DNA from: Microplitis mediator
Lineage: Eukaryota > Arthropoda > Insecta > Hymenoptera > Braconidae
Assembly: GCF_029852145.1 (NCBI RefSeq)
Contig: NC_079974.1
Coordinates: 8,478,348 to 8,542,347 of the forward strand
DNA length: 64,000 bases
Direction of reading: 5' to 3'
Part shown: piece after piece, positions 33,331 through 47,387 of the stretch
Layout of the letters: each line of letters begins with the position of its first letter
Numbering within the stretch: the stretch's first letter is position 1
Notes under the pieces: generated by a model
Database searches by the model: none
What the model saw: the letters and a program-made list of their open reading frames with translations, nothing else
Told to the model about the DNA's origin: nothing
Translations under genes and position numbers: made by a program

Positions 33331-34560
33331 ATACAACTATTTTAATGAATACCGAGAAATTTTCGGTATGTAACAGTGGTGCTGTGACCAGGATCAGAAA
33401 CGTGTGTAAGAACAATAAAAATATTCAAACCGAACTGAAGAATTTTTCGGTATGAGCCAACCAGTATGTAAAACCAGATGATTTCTGCAGTTAAATAACA
33501 CTGCTGACAGAAAATTTCTAGTAGACTTAATAAAGTTGATTAAAAATGTAAACGATATGGAAAACTAAATTGTATTTAAACGAAAAGAAAACAAAACGAA
33601 ACATTAATATGTCGATTGACATCAAAGGGCTTTGAATTACGTGAACCAGATGTAGCATTAATAGTCGGTTACGATATGAAACCTGTGTTTTCGTTCAAAA
33701 GGTTAAGACAAATATGGAAAGATAAAACATAAAAAAATAATTTCTTTTCCAAAATTTCAATTTTGTGACAAAACAATTGAGCGTAACTTTATCTAGGCCA
33801 GACAGGAGTGAAAATTACCTCAGTACTTTTTTGTAGAGAATACTTTATCTAGGCCAGATTAGCGTAAAAAACACCTCAGTGGTTTTTTATAGAGAATAAT
33901 TTTTACTAAAACTTTCACACATTTGCGCCACAAAATATTAATTCCCTGAAAAAGAAGGAAAAAAGAAAATTGCAGTTCTCTTAAAAATTTAAATTTCTAA
34001 CCAAAAGTACCGCATAACTTTGTCTAGGCTAGACTGGCGTAGAAATGCTTTAGTACATTTTTTCGAGAATATTTTCTCCTATAACTTCCACACATTTACG
34101 CCATAAAACATCAATCCAAGAAAAAAGTAGAAACAAAGTTTTAATATTCTCAAAAATTTTAATTTCTAATCAAAAGCTCCGCATTCCCTGCGGGCCAGCA
34201 TCGAAACTTTCCGCTGTTTTCGAGCTCCAGGAGCCCAAAATTATTTGTGTGAATACATTTTCGAGCTCGAAATTACTCTTGCATGTGATTGTTTTTTTAT
34301 GAGATTTTCAAGCTCAAACAAGTTATATTTTATGTTAAAGTTTATAAGTTTATGAGTCGAAAATCATTAATAAACGAGCGTTTCCACTACTTCTATTCCC
34401 AATTATGTTCAATTAAATGAATGTATTCTGACTGAAATCAAATGTAAGAAATCAAAATTTCGATTTAGATAAGTTTTGACTTAGTTCAAAGCGTTAATAG
34501 GTGGATATCAAAAATCAGAAAAAAATATTAAGAATGATGTTTTTTTGTGGATAATATGAT
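33331..34560. other. Diverged repeats; no gene
   Basis: At 33375-33400, AACAGTGGTGCTGTGACCAG resembles the end of an LTR followed by a primer site, but no retroelement ORF follows. The phrase TAACTTTRTCTAGGCYAGAC recurs near 33785, 33843 and 34016, with TTYCACACATTTRCGCCA after it near 33915 and 34085. This indicates a partial duplication of about 190-230 bases. Confidence 0.45.
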
Positions 34561-35322
34561 TTAAACTGTTACGTCCAGCTCAGACGCTGAACTTTGTATT
34601 TTTCTTTTTATTATATTCAATTTTTTTTTTATCATAAAAATTAAGTAGGTGACCAAATTTTACTTTCAAATAAATTTAGACTGATAAGACATAATGTAAT
34701 TTTGAGTATGCTTTTAAAAGATTTAGGCTTGTTTGTTTTGACGTTCGTGAAATGCTAGAACAAACACCTAAATGTAATTTTAATGACCCCGCGAGTAAGA
34801 GAAAAGGCCCAAGTGCCATCTGGAATTACTTTTTTAGAAAATAATTAAAAGATTATCAAAAAAAAAAATACGTACGTAAAATATTTAAAAGAAAACAAGT
34901 AAATTTCAGAATGAATTTTGAACAGTGACTCATTTCAAAATAAATAAAATAATGGCTTAATCTTATAAAACTTTCCTTTTTTTAGTGCACTTTTGTAGAA
35001 ACATTTTGGTATCTACGTAAACGTAAAACAGATGCCCAAATGTGATTTTAATGACAAAATAGTCATTAAGAAAATAAATTTAAATGAATAATTTCAACTC
35101 AAAGAAAATTAAAAAAACAATTTTAAACGAAATAAATTTGAACAAAAAGAATAGTTAATAAATAATAAATATTAATTCAAATAATAGTTTTGCCGAAATA
35201 ATATTCAATAATAAATTTTTCTTTGTAAACAAATAACTTCAAATGAAATAATAAGTGGAATAGAAAAATTAAACTCAACGCCAATCAAAAAAACGTAATG
35301 TTAACTAAAATTAATATTTTAG
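34561..35322. other. AT-rich sequence, nothing recognised
   Basis: I see no ORF, RNA gene or clear repeat, apart from a TGTTACGTCC word near 34569 resembling the terminus at 35323. Confidence 0.45.
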
Positions 35323-36423
35323 TGTTACGTTCTGGCTTCAATTAAATTTAAATAAAAATTTTTAGAAATTTTTTTTTTGAAGTCTCGAATTATTTATTCG
35401 CCGCAGTGGGCGAATAAACGGTTCGACACTTCTTATAATCATAATTAATTAATAAATTAATAAATCGTTACTTTGTTGGCGATATTATTTTTATTCACCG
35501 CCAACAATGTAACGGAAATCTCTTGCGATAAGAGAGTCGCCGTGGCTCGCGGATAGTCTAAACAGATGACGATGCATGAGACTCGGGCCACGACGATTCT
35601 CTCATAGGAAACCTGAGATGCAACGTTAACGTTTTTGAAAATGTATAATACCAAGGAGCGACAGAATCAAGTCAGTCGATTAAAGTCAGTCGTTTACAGG
35701 CAGTCGATCACAAGATCTAGTAGAGCCAAGAACTCTACACAAACCTGCTGGCTTGATCCTGTCACTCGGACTTGAAGCAAAATATATATCCGTATTTTAT
35801 TTAAATACGCACTCCTTATTTAAACTTTGGGCGCCGCTACGGGCAGCCCAATACTCTCACCTGTTCCGGGCGCCGATCCCGGCAGCCTGAACGTTTCCTT
35901 TCCAAACCCGAAATTCATGCTTCGAGGCCGATGACGCAGGAGGTCAGGATGTGCGGTACAGCTCGGTCGCGGGATTCGAGGTGTTATCGCGGACCTCACC
36001 GAAGGTCATCCGAGAGTTGGGTCGGAGGAAGTTCTTGTTGAGCTTTCCAGCTCTTGTGTTGTTGAGCTTTTGAGCTCGTGTGTTGTTGAGCCGTCGAGCT
36101 CGTGTGTTGTTGAGCTTTCAAGCTCTTGTGTTGTTGAGCCTTCGAGCTCTGGTGGTTTGATCGACGAATTAAAATTGCTTTCCTCTACGAAGGAACCGAG
36201 TCTTCGGGGCTCGTCTTGTTTGCGTTCAAAGGAGACATCAAAGGAATTACTAGGGGCGAGCTATAGGGCCCACAATCGTCTTCATGGTAAGTCACTAACT
36301 TTTTGCATAAAATAAAAGAAGGTCAACGGCTGACGCACCTGGGGTCTATTGACACCCTAACGACGTCAACCTGGTTAAATTAAAAATATTCTGTCGGATT
36401 AATAGATAAGCCAGAATGTAACA
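35323..36423. mobile_element. Solo LTR or short element with TGTTACRTTCTGGCTT ends
   Basis: TGTTACGTTCTGGCTT (35323-35338) and AAGCCAGAATGTAACA (36408-36423) form a 16-base inverted pair with one mismatch. GC-richer blocks with GGGCGCC palindromes (35826-35890) and TATA-like and poly(A)-like words inside suggest an LTR. No target duplication is clear. Confidence 0.45.
36037..36155 (+). repeat. 24-bp minisatellite, about 5 units
   Basis: Units GTTGAGCYTTCGAGCTCKTGTGTT start at 36037, 36061, 36085, 36109 and 36133. The period is a multiple of three, so it yields an artefactual SSCVVEPS repeat ORF. Confidence 0.85.
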
Positions 36424-36479
36424 AGAGTTAACAAATCATAATATTACAAAACATAACAAATAAATTTAAGCGATGATTA

Positions 36480-37714
36480 CCCAGGTAGAAAGTCATCAAT
36501 GGAATTAGCTTGTATTAAGCTAATTTTATCAGTTTTAGCCTAAAATTAGCCAACAAACTATGGTTAACACAAGGTTAGTTGGTAACGCTTTGTATCGCTA
36601 ACATAAAGCTTGCAGTTTTAGCTTGCATAAACAGTGACAATTTAGCTTACTATAAGGTTAAAAGTATATCTTATTCTTAGCTAGAATAGATTTGGTAATA
36701 TAAGTTTAAAAACATGTTTACAGAGAAAAATTTTTTATTATTTTTTTTTTTTGTACACATACATCAGATATTGGGCATTAAATGTGTAGTGTTATATATA
36801 TTTTCCCTAGCGGTTTTGACGTCACCGTATAAACATTTATCTGAAAATAATAATAATATTTATTTAAAAACATAAAATAATTAATAAGACGATTTGAGGT
36901 TAGCATTACCTTAGATGTAAATCAACTACAAATACATTTCAGAATTATTCTAGTCACATTCAATAGAGAAAAATATATAAGTTTTATTAGTATATAAATT
37001 ATAAATTAACTTTTGTTTGTTGAAATATTTTAAACTTACCCTAATAATAGTGCAATATAAATGATAAACTTTGATTATAACTTGCAATTAACCTCTGTCT
37101 AACAAACAAGCTTCCAAGTAGATGGCACTCTTTACTGCCGTGAAGCTAAATTCATTATTAGTCAGTAAATTACTTATTAGTCAGTAAATTTATTCAAAGC
37201 TACTGATCTTTCAGTAAATTTTGTAACCACTGAAAAAATCAGTAACATTTTTACTGATTTAACTTAAGAGAGTAAGGACGTTCTAAAAAATTCAAATTTT
37301 TTTATTATGAGCATTAAAAACTTGTGATTCAATAAATTAAAAAAAATCAAAACTTACTTGCTTAGTAAATATTTTTCTTTATATATGTTGCAAATAAAAT
37401 TGAACTTATTTATTACTTATAAACAATAACACAAACTCCTAATTAACCTCAAACTTCAGTTTTCAATGTAATGTTAGCAGATAAGGTAGTTTTAAGTTTA
37501 GAATCCAAGCTTACAACAAATCTTATCATACGCGTGGAAAAAGAGCTAACAGCAAGGTATATTTTAAGGTTAGTTACACTCTAAAGACTTGTCATAGAAT
37601 TCATCCTAATAACAACCTAGAATAAAGCTTACAAAACAAGACTTAGATGTTAAGCTAAAATAAAGCTATTTTGAAGTTTCAAACTTGTCCGACTAAGACA
37701 ATTTTCTACCTGGG
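36480..37714. mobile_element. TA-flanked MITE with CCCAGGTAGAAA ends
   Basis: CCCAGGTAGAAAGTC at 36480 and the inverted CCCAGGTAGAAAATTGTC ending 37714, flanked by TA on both sides (36478-36479, 37715-37716). The interior is rich in repeated TTAGCTTR/AAGCTTAC words and lacks ORFs. TA duplication fits a Tc1/mariner-type MITE. Confidence 0.65.
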
Positions 37715-39084
37715 TATAAAGAAATTTAAACAATAATTATAAATAAATTTAAACATTCAAATTTAAAATATTGTTATAAGTAAAATTTTGTACATGTGGA
37801 TGTATGTGTGGGTGCGCACACACATAGGCCCACATAGGGGTTTGCCCTTACCGCTTTCCTAAGGTGAAAATCATAGAGAAAGGGAAAGGACCCATAGGGA
37901 CTGTGTTCCGATTGGACACAGTTTTTCCCCGAACAATAGACGAAATAGGATCCGATAAGAAAACATAAAAAGAGTCGTTAAGAATTACATTGAGGCAGTG
38001 AAGTTCAAGTGACAGTGTCTTCACGAAAGTTAAGTTTTACACTAGTTCCGCACTAGTTTACTTTTTTTACAAGTGTTAGTTGAGTCAGTGTATTTTTACA
38101 TTATAGTAGAGTCAGTGTATAAACATATTACTACAATCAAGTTGCTGCGAAACCAGGTACTGCAATATTTATGTTTATTTTATGTTAAAACTCAAAAACA
38201 TTTCCAACAAACGGAAATATCGTAAAAGTTGTATTGTATTCAAAATTCTATAGTCCTCTCTAGTTATTGACACGAATTTTATCGTAACAGATTCATTGTA
38301 AATTAGAGTCGGCTGACTAGCCACCTAATACTTCTATACAATAATTTCGAGACCTATTGTAATCATAGCATCAGAATTTTCAATTGTAGAATATATAGTA
38401 GTTAATTCATATTTTCAACATCTTTTATTCCAAAAACCCTTCCAGCTATTTGCTCAGTGTGATCCCGGTCTATTAGTCGAAAGACTAGGGCCGAAAATAA
38501 TAATAATAATAATAATTTGTCCAAAATATTACGGTACAAGCTACCTTTTGGACATAGCAAAACTAAAAAAACAAGTTACATAACCTTAAAAGGTGATCGG
38601 AAGAGACCATGAAGACAAAAGTTGGTATGATTTTGAACACATTTTAGTACATTATATGACGATTTATCCGGGAAAAGTAACACATAATGTTATTTTTCAA
38701 ATATTTAGACGCCGATATCTTCTGAACTAATAAACCGATTTTGACGTTCGATGTGGCAACCGATGCGTTTTGTGAAGTTCTAGCGCTGATTAGATTAAGG
38801 AATTGATCCGATGAGTCATTTCAAAGATGGTCGAAAAACAGCATTTTTTACCATTTCTGTCGCCAACGATATCTCTCGAACGAATAAACTGATTAAGATC
38901 GTTAAGGCGGCAATCGAAGCGTTTCATTAAGTTACAGAACTCGTTAGAGTTTAGAATCGACCAATCGATCCATTTCTGAGAAAGTTTAAAAAACCGAAGG
39001 AAATTTTTTTTTGTATTTCTTCTTTATCTTGGAGTCCATTTGATCGATCGATTTGAAATTTCCAGGAAAGTTGACGGCCAATAA
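37715..39084. other. Non-coding region with (AAT)n and hairpin-family sequence
   Basis: 37800-38170 has a GC-richer block with TATA-like and AACA words that might be a degenerate LTR, not proven. (AAT)n lies at 38496-38513. From about 38600, phrases such as ATCTYTCGAACKAATAAACTG recur in the related block at 43.6-44.2 kb. Confidence 0.4.
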
Positions 39085-40037
<953 letters not shown>

Positions 40038-40288
40038 TTGTAAAAAACAGTTTTTTTCAATTAAGTCCAAAGTAACTTATCTTTAAAATATAAATGTAAT
40101 GAATAATTATGGTGCTATTTTTAAAAATTGGAATGAAAAAATTTCAAAATAAAAAAAAAAAGAAGTACAAAACAGTAATACATTTATACGGAGAGTACGT
40201 CAATCATAACATCACAGACTTTTTACTTCTTCATCAGTTATTGTTTGATATCATAACCAATATACTATTTACTCACGCGATCACATGC

Positions 40289-40361
40289 GTAGGTCAGCGC
40301 AGTGGATAGCATGAAAGACTTTGAATCGGAAGGATGCAGGTTCGAGCCCAGCAGTCACCGG
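40289..40361 (+). repeat. tRNA-derived SINE head
   Basis: GGTCAGCGCAGTGGATAGC (A box) and GGTTCGAGCCC (B box), spaced as in a tRNA, followed by non-tRNA sequence. The flanks do not form an acceptor stem. Confidence 0.6.
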
Positions 40362-42230
40362 GATTTTTTCATCAATGAAAATCATGTATACTTCTTCTAT
40401 GTAATGATTCTAATACATTGACCACATTTCGGATCTAATTAAAAGAGTCTTATATTTTTTTGCGCAATATAATATTTTTTTTCATCGATGAAATCAGTGG
40501 ATTCCCATATTTACTTTTCAATTTAGTGGATTCTCACATTCACTTGTCAAATCAGTGAATTTTAATATTTACATATTCATGTAGTGAATATTCACTAATT
40601 CTGCGTGGTACGATTGTAGCATTGACAATTAGTGAATATGCACTTGAAATTAGTGATAAATCACTAATTCATGTTTAAAGAGTAAGAGATATTTAAGCTT
40701 TAAGGTTGCTCGGACAAAAATGCACTTTTCAAGATCAAGTGCTAATTTTTTGATATGTTATGAATTGCTATTTCATACGTCTAAATCAATTTCTTGGAAT
40801 AGATCTGACGAAGGGTTATCGTTAAATAAATTATTAAAAAATTGAAATTTAACACGTAGCCTATAGAGAATATTGTCGAGATGCCCATATATTGATTTAT
40901 GTGACTAACTCTCATAAAGATTAAAAAATAAAAAACTTCAATTTCAATTAATCAACTTTCGTGAAATGCGTTAAAAATAAAATGAAAATTTTCTGACGAA
41001 GGCTTTTAAAGATATTAAAATGCAAAAAATAAGAAATTCACGAAAATATTAGTCCACCATACTTAAAAATAAATAAATCACGTGATTCAGCGCATTGTGG
41101 CAACGTTGCATAGAATAAAACGCACCAACTTCGAATTGTAAAAATTCCTGTGTATTTTTATGGGTTATGTTTTTAAATTTCTTTATAAAAAAAAAGAATT
41201 CATTGTTTTCAATTTATTAAACTGTGGAAAACAAATACATCTAAAAATGTTACTATAATATTAAGAATGTAATTGGCAGTGGAGAAAAAGAAAATGTAGA
41301 AACACTCAACACAGGTCCAAGATGGGAAATTTCAGGGATAGCCTGCAAGGTCAACCGCTTTCGCCTATTCAAGCAAATGAATAAGAAATTCTCGATTAAT
41401 TGAGAACATCATTAGAGAATATTAATTAGTTTCTTATCGTACTATGCCTTTTGATCATGAATTTTATGTCTGTTTATTCGAGAACAGACCACCACATAAG
41501 TTTGTTATCGTGCTGTCCCTGATTAAAAAACATGATTGAATCCATACTAAGTGTATATCTAGAAATCAAGCGATTCAAATTGTTTTGAATCATTTCAAAG
41601 AATTTTTCTTCATCAGGAGTGCTCTTTTATCACGGGTTTTGTTTGTGTTTATTCGAAAAAGGACCAACACATAAGCTTACTATCGTGCTGTGCTCTTTTA
41701 TCATGGATTTTGTGTGCACGATTGACTCACATATTTACGCATGATTTTTCTCATAATTTGGTGCACGATTATCTTATGATTTTATGCATGAATTTTCTCG
41801 TGATTTCATGCGCGATTTTTCTCATAATTGTCACATTTTTTTTATATTTGTCAGGACAATTCTTCAAACTTTAAATTTCAAATTCTAATAATAGAATAAT
41901 TAAATTAAAAAATTATTTATTAATTTAATTTTTAATAGAAATTCTAAGCTATTAAAATATTTAGTCGGGAGATATTTTGTCTCGGGGAAATTTTGGCCGG
42001 GAATATTTTGTCGGCGATATTTTCCCTTTCAAATAACTCCCATAGAATCTACTTAAATGTGACAAATAGAATCCTATAGATTGTATTGGTTTTTATGCAG
42101 GTTTTGTCGCATTTGAGTGGATTCTAGAGAGTTTTTGGATATATTTGTCGGAGATATTTTGTCCAAGGATATTAATGTGTGTCACCTTTTGAAGAGCGAT
42201 AAATTTCCAAATAAAGTGTGTATTAGTTAT
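40362..42230. other. Non-coding region with a diverged direct duplication
   Basis: 41449-41525 and 41620-41705 share GTTTATTCGARAAMRGACCA, then CACATAAG and TATCGTGCTGTSC, about 170 bases apart. At 41965-42010 and 42145-42170 there are clustered ATATTTTGTCSGGG words also seen near 3700-3745. There is no gene. Confidence 0.45.
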
Positions 42231-42238
42231 AGCTGTAC

Positions 42239-43364
42239 TAGGGTGATTCGTTTTGAACAACTATTTTTTTTTCACTTCCACTTGAAAGTTTTGTTATAGA
42301 CATTGAAAAAAAAATTCCCTGCAAGTTTCAGGCCTTAATTTTAATTTTAAGTACTTTATATTTGATTTTGAAGTTTTCCTATATAAAATCCATAGGAAAG
42401 TTGGGATTTTTTTAATAATTCTCTATAACTCAGCCGCATTTCAGGTTATCTGGTCACCGTTTCCAGCATTTTGTAGGTAATTTGATACTCTTCAAAAGTC
42501 TCACGAATAGTTTTACTCGGACTCTAATTGTTTCTTCTGTATTGGTTCTGAAATTAATTTTTTTAATAATAATTTGGGTTTTTAGTTGATATTAACTAAA
42601 TACAGAAAAAGTGCAGATAACGATTTTTTAGGAAATTTTATTCGATACAAAAATAGTATTCTTAGTTAAGTGGCTCAAGTTCTTCGTTCACGTGATATAG
42701 AGATTTTAGTAATTTTGTAAATAAAATATTTGTGAAAAAATTCCACCAAATGCTATTTAATTTCAAATTTAAATCAGTAAATAATTTCCCTTTCATTAAT
42801 CAAATCCAGTTATTAAAATCAGAAAGGGTCGAATTGATGAAGTTCGGAAAAATTTTTGACAAATATTTCATTTACAAAATTACTAAAATCGCTATATCAC
42901 GTGAACGGAGAACATATGCCACTTAACTAAGAGGACTTTTTTTGTAGTGAATAAAATTTCCTAAAAAATCGTTATCTGCACTTTTTCTGTAAATTTCGTT
43001 ATTTTGTTAATAACAACTAAAAACCCAAATTATTATTAAAAAAAATTATTTTCAGAACCAATACAGAAAAAACAACTAGAGTCCAAGTAAACTATTGATG
43101 AGACTTTTGAAGAGTATCAAATTGCCTACAAAGTTCTGCAAACGGCGACCTAATAACTTGAAATGTGGCTGAATTATATAGAATTAAAAAAATAATCCTA
43201 ACTTTCCTGTGTATTTTAAATGGAAAAACTTCAAAATTAAATGTAAAGTACTTAAAATTAAAATTAAGGGTTGAAACTTGCAGGGAATTTTTTTTCCAAT
43301 GTCTATAACAATATTTTCAAGTGGGAGAGAAAAAAAAAATAGTCGTTCAAAACGAATGACCCTA
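42239..43364. mobile_element. 1126-bp hairpin element with 8-bp target duplication
   Basis: Ends TAGGGTGATTCGTTTTGAAC and its complement fit the hAT end pattern YARNG. It is flanked exactly by AGCTGTAC at 42231-42238 and 43365-43372. The arms are inverted copies along most of the length. The interior has no ORF. A half copy of the same family is at 59224. Confidence 0.85.
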
Positions 43365-45187
43365 AGCTGTACACTTCTTTTTAAGCGAGAAATAAAATTT
43401 TTCTTATCGTACTAAAAGTGGAAAGTATCATTACTTTGGCCGGGTTAAACGGCATTGAAATAAACTTTTCCCTTTTGCTTTATTGTTTTTGGATCACAAA
43501 TAAATGATTTATATCATGAGCATGACCAAAGAAAGAAATCTAATTTGAGAAATAACGGACACCCTAGTGTGTGTATGCGTGTATATGTGTGTGTATATGT
43601 GTGTGCATGTGTAGGTGTAAACCTCTTATATTTTGTTAATGAATAAACCGATCTACATGGTTCTTGCAGCATTCAAATGAGTTCTTCTGAACCTAGATTT
43701 TCAGAAAATTTCAGATCATTAAGTTGAATCGATTCTAAGATATGTAAAAAATACGAAAAAAAAAATTTTTGATTTTGATTTTTTTTTTGATAGTTCGAAA
43801 ACTGTCGAATCAATCTTGCAAAATCGAATCAGGTCTGGAACGTGATAAATGCTTTCGACTGCCACCAAAAATATTTCAATTGGATAATCCGTTTAAGAGA
43901 TATCGTCAACATAAAATAATAAAAAAAATATTTTTCGAATATTTTGGAAACGAGCAAATTGATCCATTTCAAAATCGAATCAGCTCCAAAGTTCTGTAAG
44001 CTGCATCGAATGCTGCCGTACCCATCAAACCCGGATCAATCGATCAAGAGATTTTACTGTCAAAATAGTTCAAACGGTTTTTTTTAATAAGCTTAAAAAT
44101 TCTTAAACTGAGTGATTCAAAATACTTTTTAGCGTTAAAGGCTGAGCAACCGCTTCCAATGCCGCCCAAACCTTAAAAACCGTTGATTAGTTGAAAAGAT
44201 ATCGGCGATGAATAATTTGAAAATTAACATATTACTTCATTTGTCCCTGATAACGCATCATGTGATTCATCATATGTTCCAAACCTTATACTGGCCCTTT
44301 GTTTTTGTCGTCTTTGATGATCGCTACATAATTTATTGCAATCGGCCCACATAGAAAAATATATATGTAACATATATGCATCAATGTATCGGCTCTATGG
44401 GACATATATGTTTTTTTTTTTTTTTTTGTGCGGGGGTTCGCTAGTTTAAATAATATTACCAACAAAACTCTTGAAAAATCACTGCTTCTAACTTTTTTTT
44501 CCGGATGTTTCATATATTATCTTGCTAGTTTCATTTAAAGTTCATATAACTTCTCATCTTAATCACTTCTATTAATTTCTGTCGAGAAACAGTGCATTAA
44601 TTAAGTAAAATCATGAGCGAAACGTTAAAAAACGATCCTGATTAAATATTTTCAATTTCTTAAATTTGATTTTTGAGCTCGAAAACAAAAAAGGACTTTT
44701 AGATATCGCTGAGCTCAAGGAGCTCGAATATATACTGGCAATAATATTTTCGAGCTCCTTGAGTTCAAAAACAGCGGGAAATTTTGGGGCTCGCCCGAAT
44801 GGTCAACCGGTTTCCAGATTTTTTTTCCGTTTGACCTTCAAAATCGATTTGTTAATTATCATGCCCTTAGAAATGCAATGCAATCACAAACAATAAATCA
44901 GATACTATATCGATAGAACTTAAATAGATACTCGATCTGAATTACAGAAAAAAGAAATGTGCTTTTTTCCTCATCACTGATTAAAATCGTTTACATAAGC
45001 ATGCATTTGTAAATAGTTGTCAACAAGATTATTCTCAATTTAAGATCAAAATTTAAACGCAGAGATTGTGAAAAATAATTAGGTTGCAGTTTCAAAGATG
45101 AAAATATACATGAACTGAATTCAATCTCCGCATCTGATCAATTTTGACCGTCTTAAAGGTAATTATGTCGTTAAAAATTGTTAGTAC
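43365..45187. other. Non-coding intronic DNA with (GT)n-rich hairpin-family relative
   Basis: 43567-43625 is GT-rich and is followed by GTAAACCTCTTATATTTTGT and other phrases related to the 38.6-40 kb element, as a single arm. 44690-44790 has repeated GAGCTCGAA/GAGCTCAAGGAGCTCG words, as near 34215-34260. No gene is seen. Confidence 0.4.
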
Positions 45188-45493
45188 CTAGTAGAGCTGG
45201 TATTAGGTGTACAAAACTACTGACTGATACAGCTGATACGGAATCTAGCTTTGGCAGAATCAGTAAAAAAAGTACTGCTATGGCTGCGGAATGAATTCCA
45301 TCTGTCAAACATATAAAACTGAGATCCGTGATAGAAGGAATTTTAATTTTTTTAAATAAACAGTAGTAAATTGATCCAATGATCGCGAATACTTCCGGAA
45401 TGCAGAATGCAATTACGATGCACCAATACCATGTAATGCGCCCTTCATCTGGTACGTTGACTAAAAGATGTCGCATTGCAGATTTATTTGCTG
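45188..45493 (-). CDS. CHS: Chitin synthase, exon 3
   Basis: 306 bases between acceptor TTTATAG (45495-45494) and donor CTAG|GTACTA (45187-45186). It encodes RHLLVNVPDEGRITWYWCIV, AFCIPEVFAIIGS, IYYCLFKKIKIPS and further hydrophobic segments to LIPALLG. This matches the layout of insect chitin synthases (PDEERVAWVWC, FVPEVGTF, CLFKSWRVP, PAVIGLF). It ends in phase 1 and the next in-phase exon lies 37.4 kb away at 7778. Confidence 0.88.
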
Positions 45494-45579
45494 CTATAAA
45501 ATAATTATCGAATGATTTAATGTATTCCTAAAATTATTATTGCATACTTAATCTCACACTTATTTCAATATTTCCTCAC

Positions 45580-45821
45580 CATTTTCATTATATTCACAGT
45601 AAAGTAATTTATCTGTTCGTGCAATTTGAGATACCGCAAATAGAATGGTTGCTTTTGCAATAATGCCACTTGCAAGAATAATGATGAAAATAATAATGTA
45701 AGCTAAAATTCTGATTATTTGGAGACAACCTTCATACAAACGCATATCAACCATAGATCCAGCTTTTGATTTTGGTGGAATATATCGGAAAAGATCCCAT
45801 CCATAAATTTCATCTTGTTCT
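45580..45821 (-). CDS. CHS: Chitin synthase, exon 2
   Basis: 242 bases after acceptor TTTATAG (45823-45822), ending AATG|GTGAGG (45579-45578). It encodes EQDEIYGWDLFRYIPPKSKA, the W-D-x-FR...PP start conserved in insect chitin synthases, then a long membrane helix (IIRILAYIIIFIIILASGII) and AKATILFAVSQIA. Intron 2 is 86 bases. The peptide is more diverged from textbook insect sequences than usual (LLYCEYNENG where others have a PYC motif). Confidence 0.85.
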
Positions 45822-46076
45822 CTATAAAAAAAAAAAATAAATAATGCGACTGTTTAAAAAGTTCTTAATTTATCTTCATGAATAATTTTACTCTATCGAG
45901 CTCACAAGCACACTTATACTTTTCGAATAAACTTTTTTATCTTCACTATACGTTTACAAATATAAAAAGGGAAAGTTTTTTAGTATTATTCAAAAAATTT
46001 AGAAAAATAGAAGTAGAAATTCCACTATTTCAGATATGTACAATTGATTATGTATTTATATATATATAATACATAC

Positions 46077-46180
46077 TTATTACTATTATCGTCTTCATTT
46101 TCATTTTCACTATCATTGTCATCATTCAAACCAATGAAATAACTGATTCGTCTTTTTTTTTCACGATCGATTGTGGACAT
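46077..46180 (-). CDS. CHS: Chitin synthase, exon 1 (start)
   Basis: The ATG at 46180-46178 gives MSTIDREKKRRISYFIGLND followed by an acidic Asp/Glu/Asn run, then AATAA|GTATGT donor (46076-46075). The 104 bases end in phase 2 and the first A of exon 2 completes Lys. A short, hydrophilic, acidic N-terminus before the first helix is expected. An additional 5' exon cannot be excluded. Confidence 0.7.
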
Positions 46181-47343
46181 TGTTCAACAAAAACTTAGTT
46201 AAAACTGTAACTGTCAATGGTCTGACAATCTAAGTTGAGCAACGTATACAATACTGACTGAACAGTGTTTGAATCAAGACTTTTTTATCAGTTCAATATC
46301 ACTAATGATAAGATTCGTAAAATTATCAAATATCTAACTTTACTTTGTTATCTCACAGTTATTATGAATCAACGTTTCAATGTCGAGAATCACATAGAAA
46401 GCGGTGTGAAGTGTTGAAATCAGAAAAATTGAGAAAGGGGCGGGGGCAAAACAAGATACTTGAGGAAATATTAAGTTTTCGGGGACTCAAATACATCTTT
46501 TATTTTTCAATAATAATATTGAAAGCGAATAGAAAGAATCTTTAGCTGCAGTTAAATAAAAATCATTTTTTGTCGGAAAAATAGCCCCTGAAAAAGTTGC
46601 AAAAAGAAAAATTTCTTGAAATTAAATAAATTTGATTAAATTAAATATTTTTTAAGTAACTGGAAAGAAAAATCACATTTTACATAATTATTGGATGCAA
46701 AGGAAAAAAAAAAAATTTATTAGTTTTTATCATAAAAAAAAGCAATCAAAATTATTAGACAGACACTTTTGATTTTCAAAAAAGTTTAACAAACAAGCTC
46801 AAATTAACGCTCAATTATATTTACAAAAGTGATTTTGGAATTTTATAAAACAAGCATTTTTTTATAAAGTTTGGGGATATTTCGAGAACACTTTTCCCAA
46901 AAGATGACTTTGTAAATTTATTTCACTGCTGTTCGTTGAAGCTGAACCCTTATTAAAAGAAACGATTTAAAACGATTAGAAAAAAAAATATTTTAAATAC
47001 TTTCTAATGCTTTTGAATACGTTGAAGACATTTGAATCGCCCTTCTTATAGAAATTTAACATTATAAATCGTTTCTTTAAATTAGGGAATTCCGAATGGA
47101 TTTGCGAAGAAATTCTAAAAGTTATGGGAGTTATTTAACAATGAAAAAATCATTGAATTTGAAAGTTTCGTAGTGAAACGTCCATGTCAACAGTTTTTAA
47201 AGCTAGGGAATACAATTAGATAAATGTATTGATACTCTTTGAGCATGAAAATACTTTGTGTAAAATTAAAATTATTCGATTCTTCAAAATTGGTTATAAT
47301 AATAATCCTTTTTGTTAATTACGGCCAAATCAATTCGAATCAC

Positions 47344-47384
<41 letters not shown>
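46181..47384. other. Upstream flank of chitin synthase, no element recognised
   Basis: The promoter would lie here on the minus strand, but no TATA box or initiator stands out. AT-rich, ending in (AT)n at 47347-47384. Confidence 0.4.

Positions 47385-47387
<3 letters not shown>

Noticed and set aside
36070..36315. ORF with SSCVVEPS repeats
   Set aside because: Explained by a 24-bp minisatellite whose length is a multiple of three.
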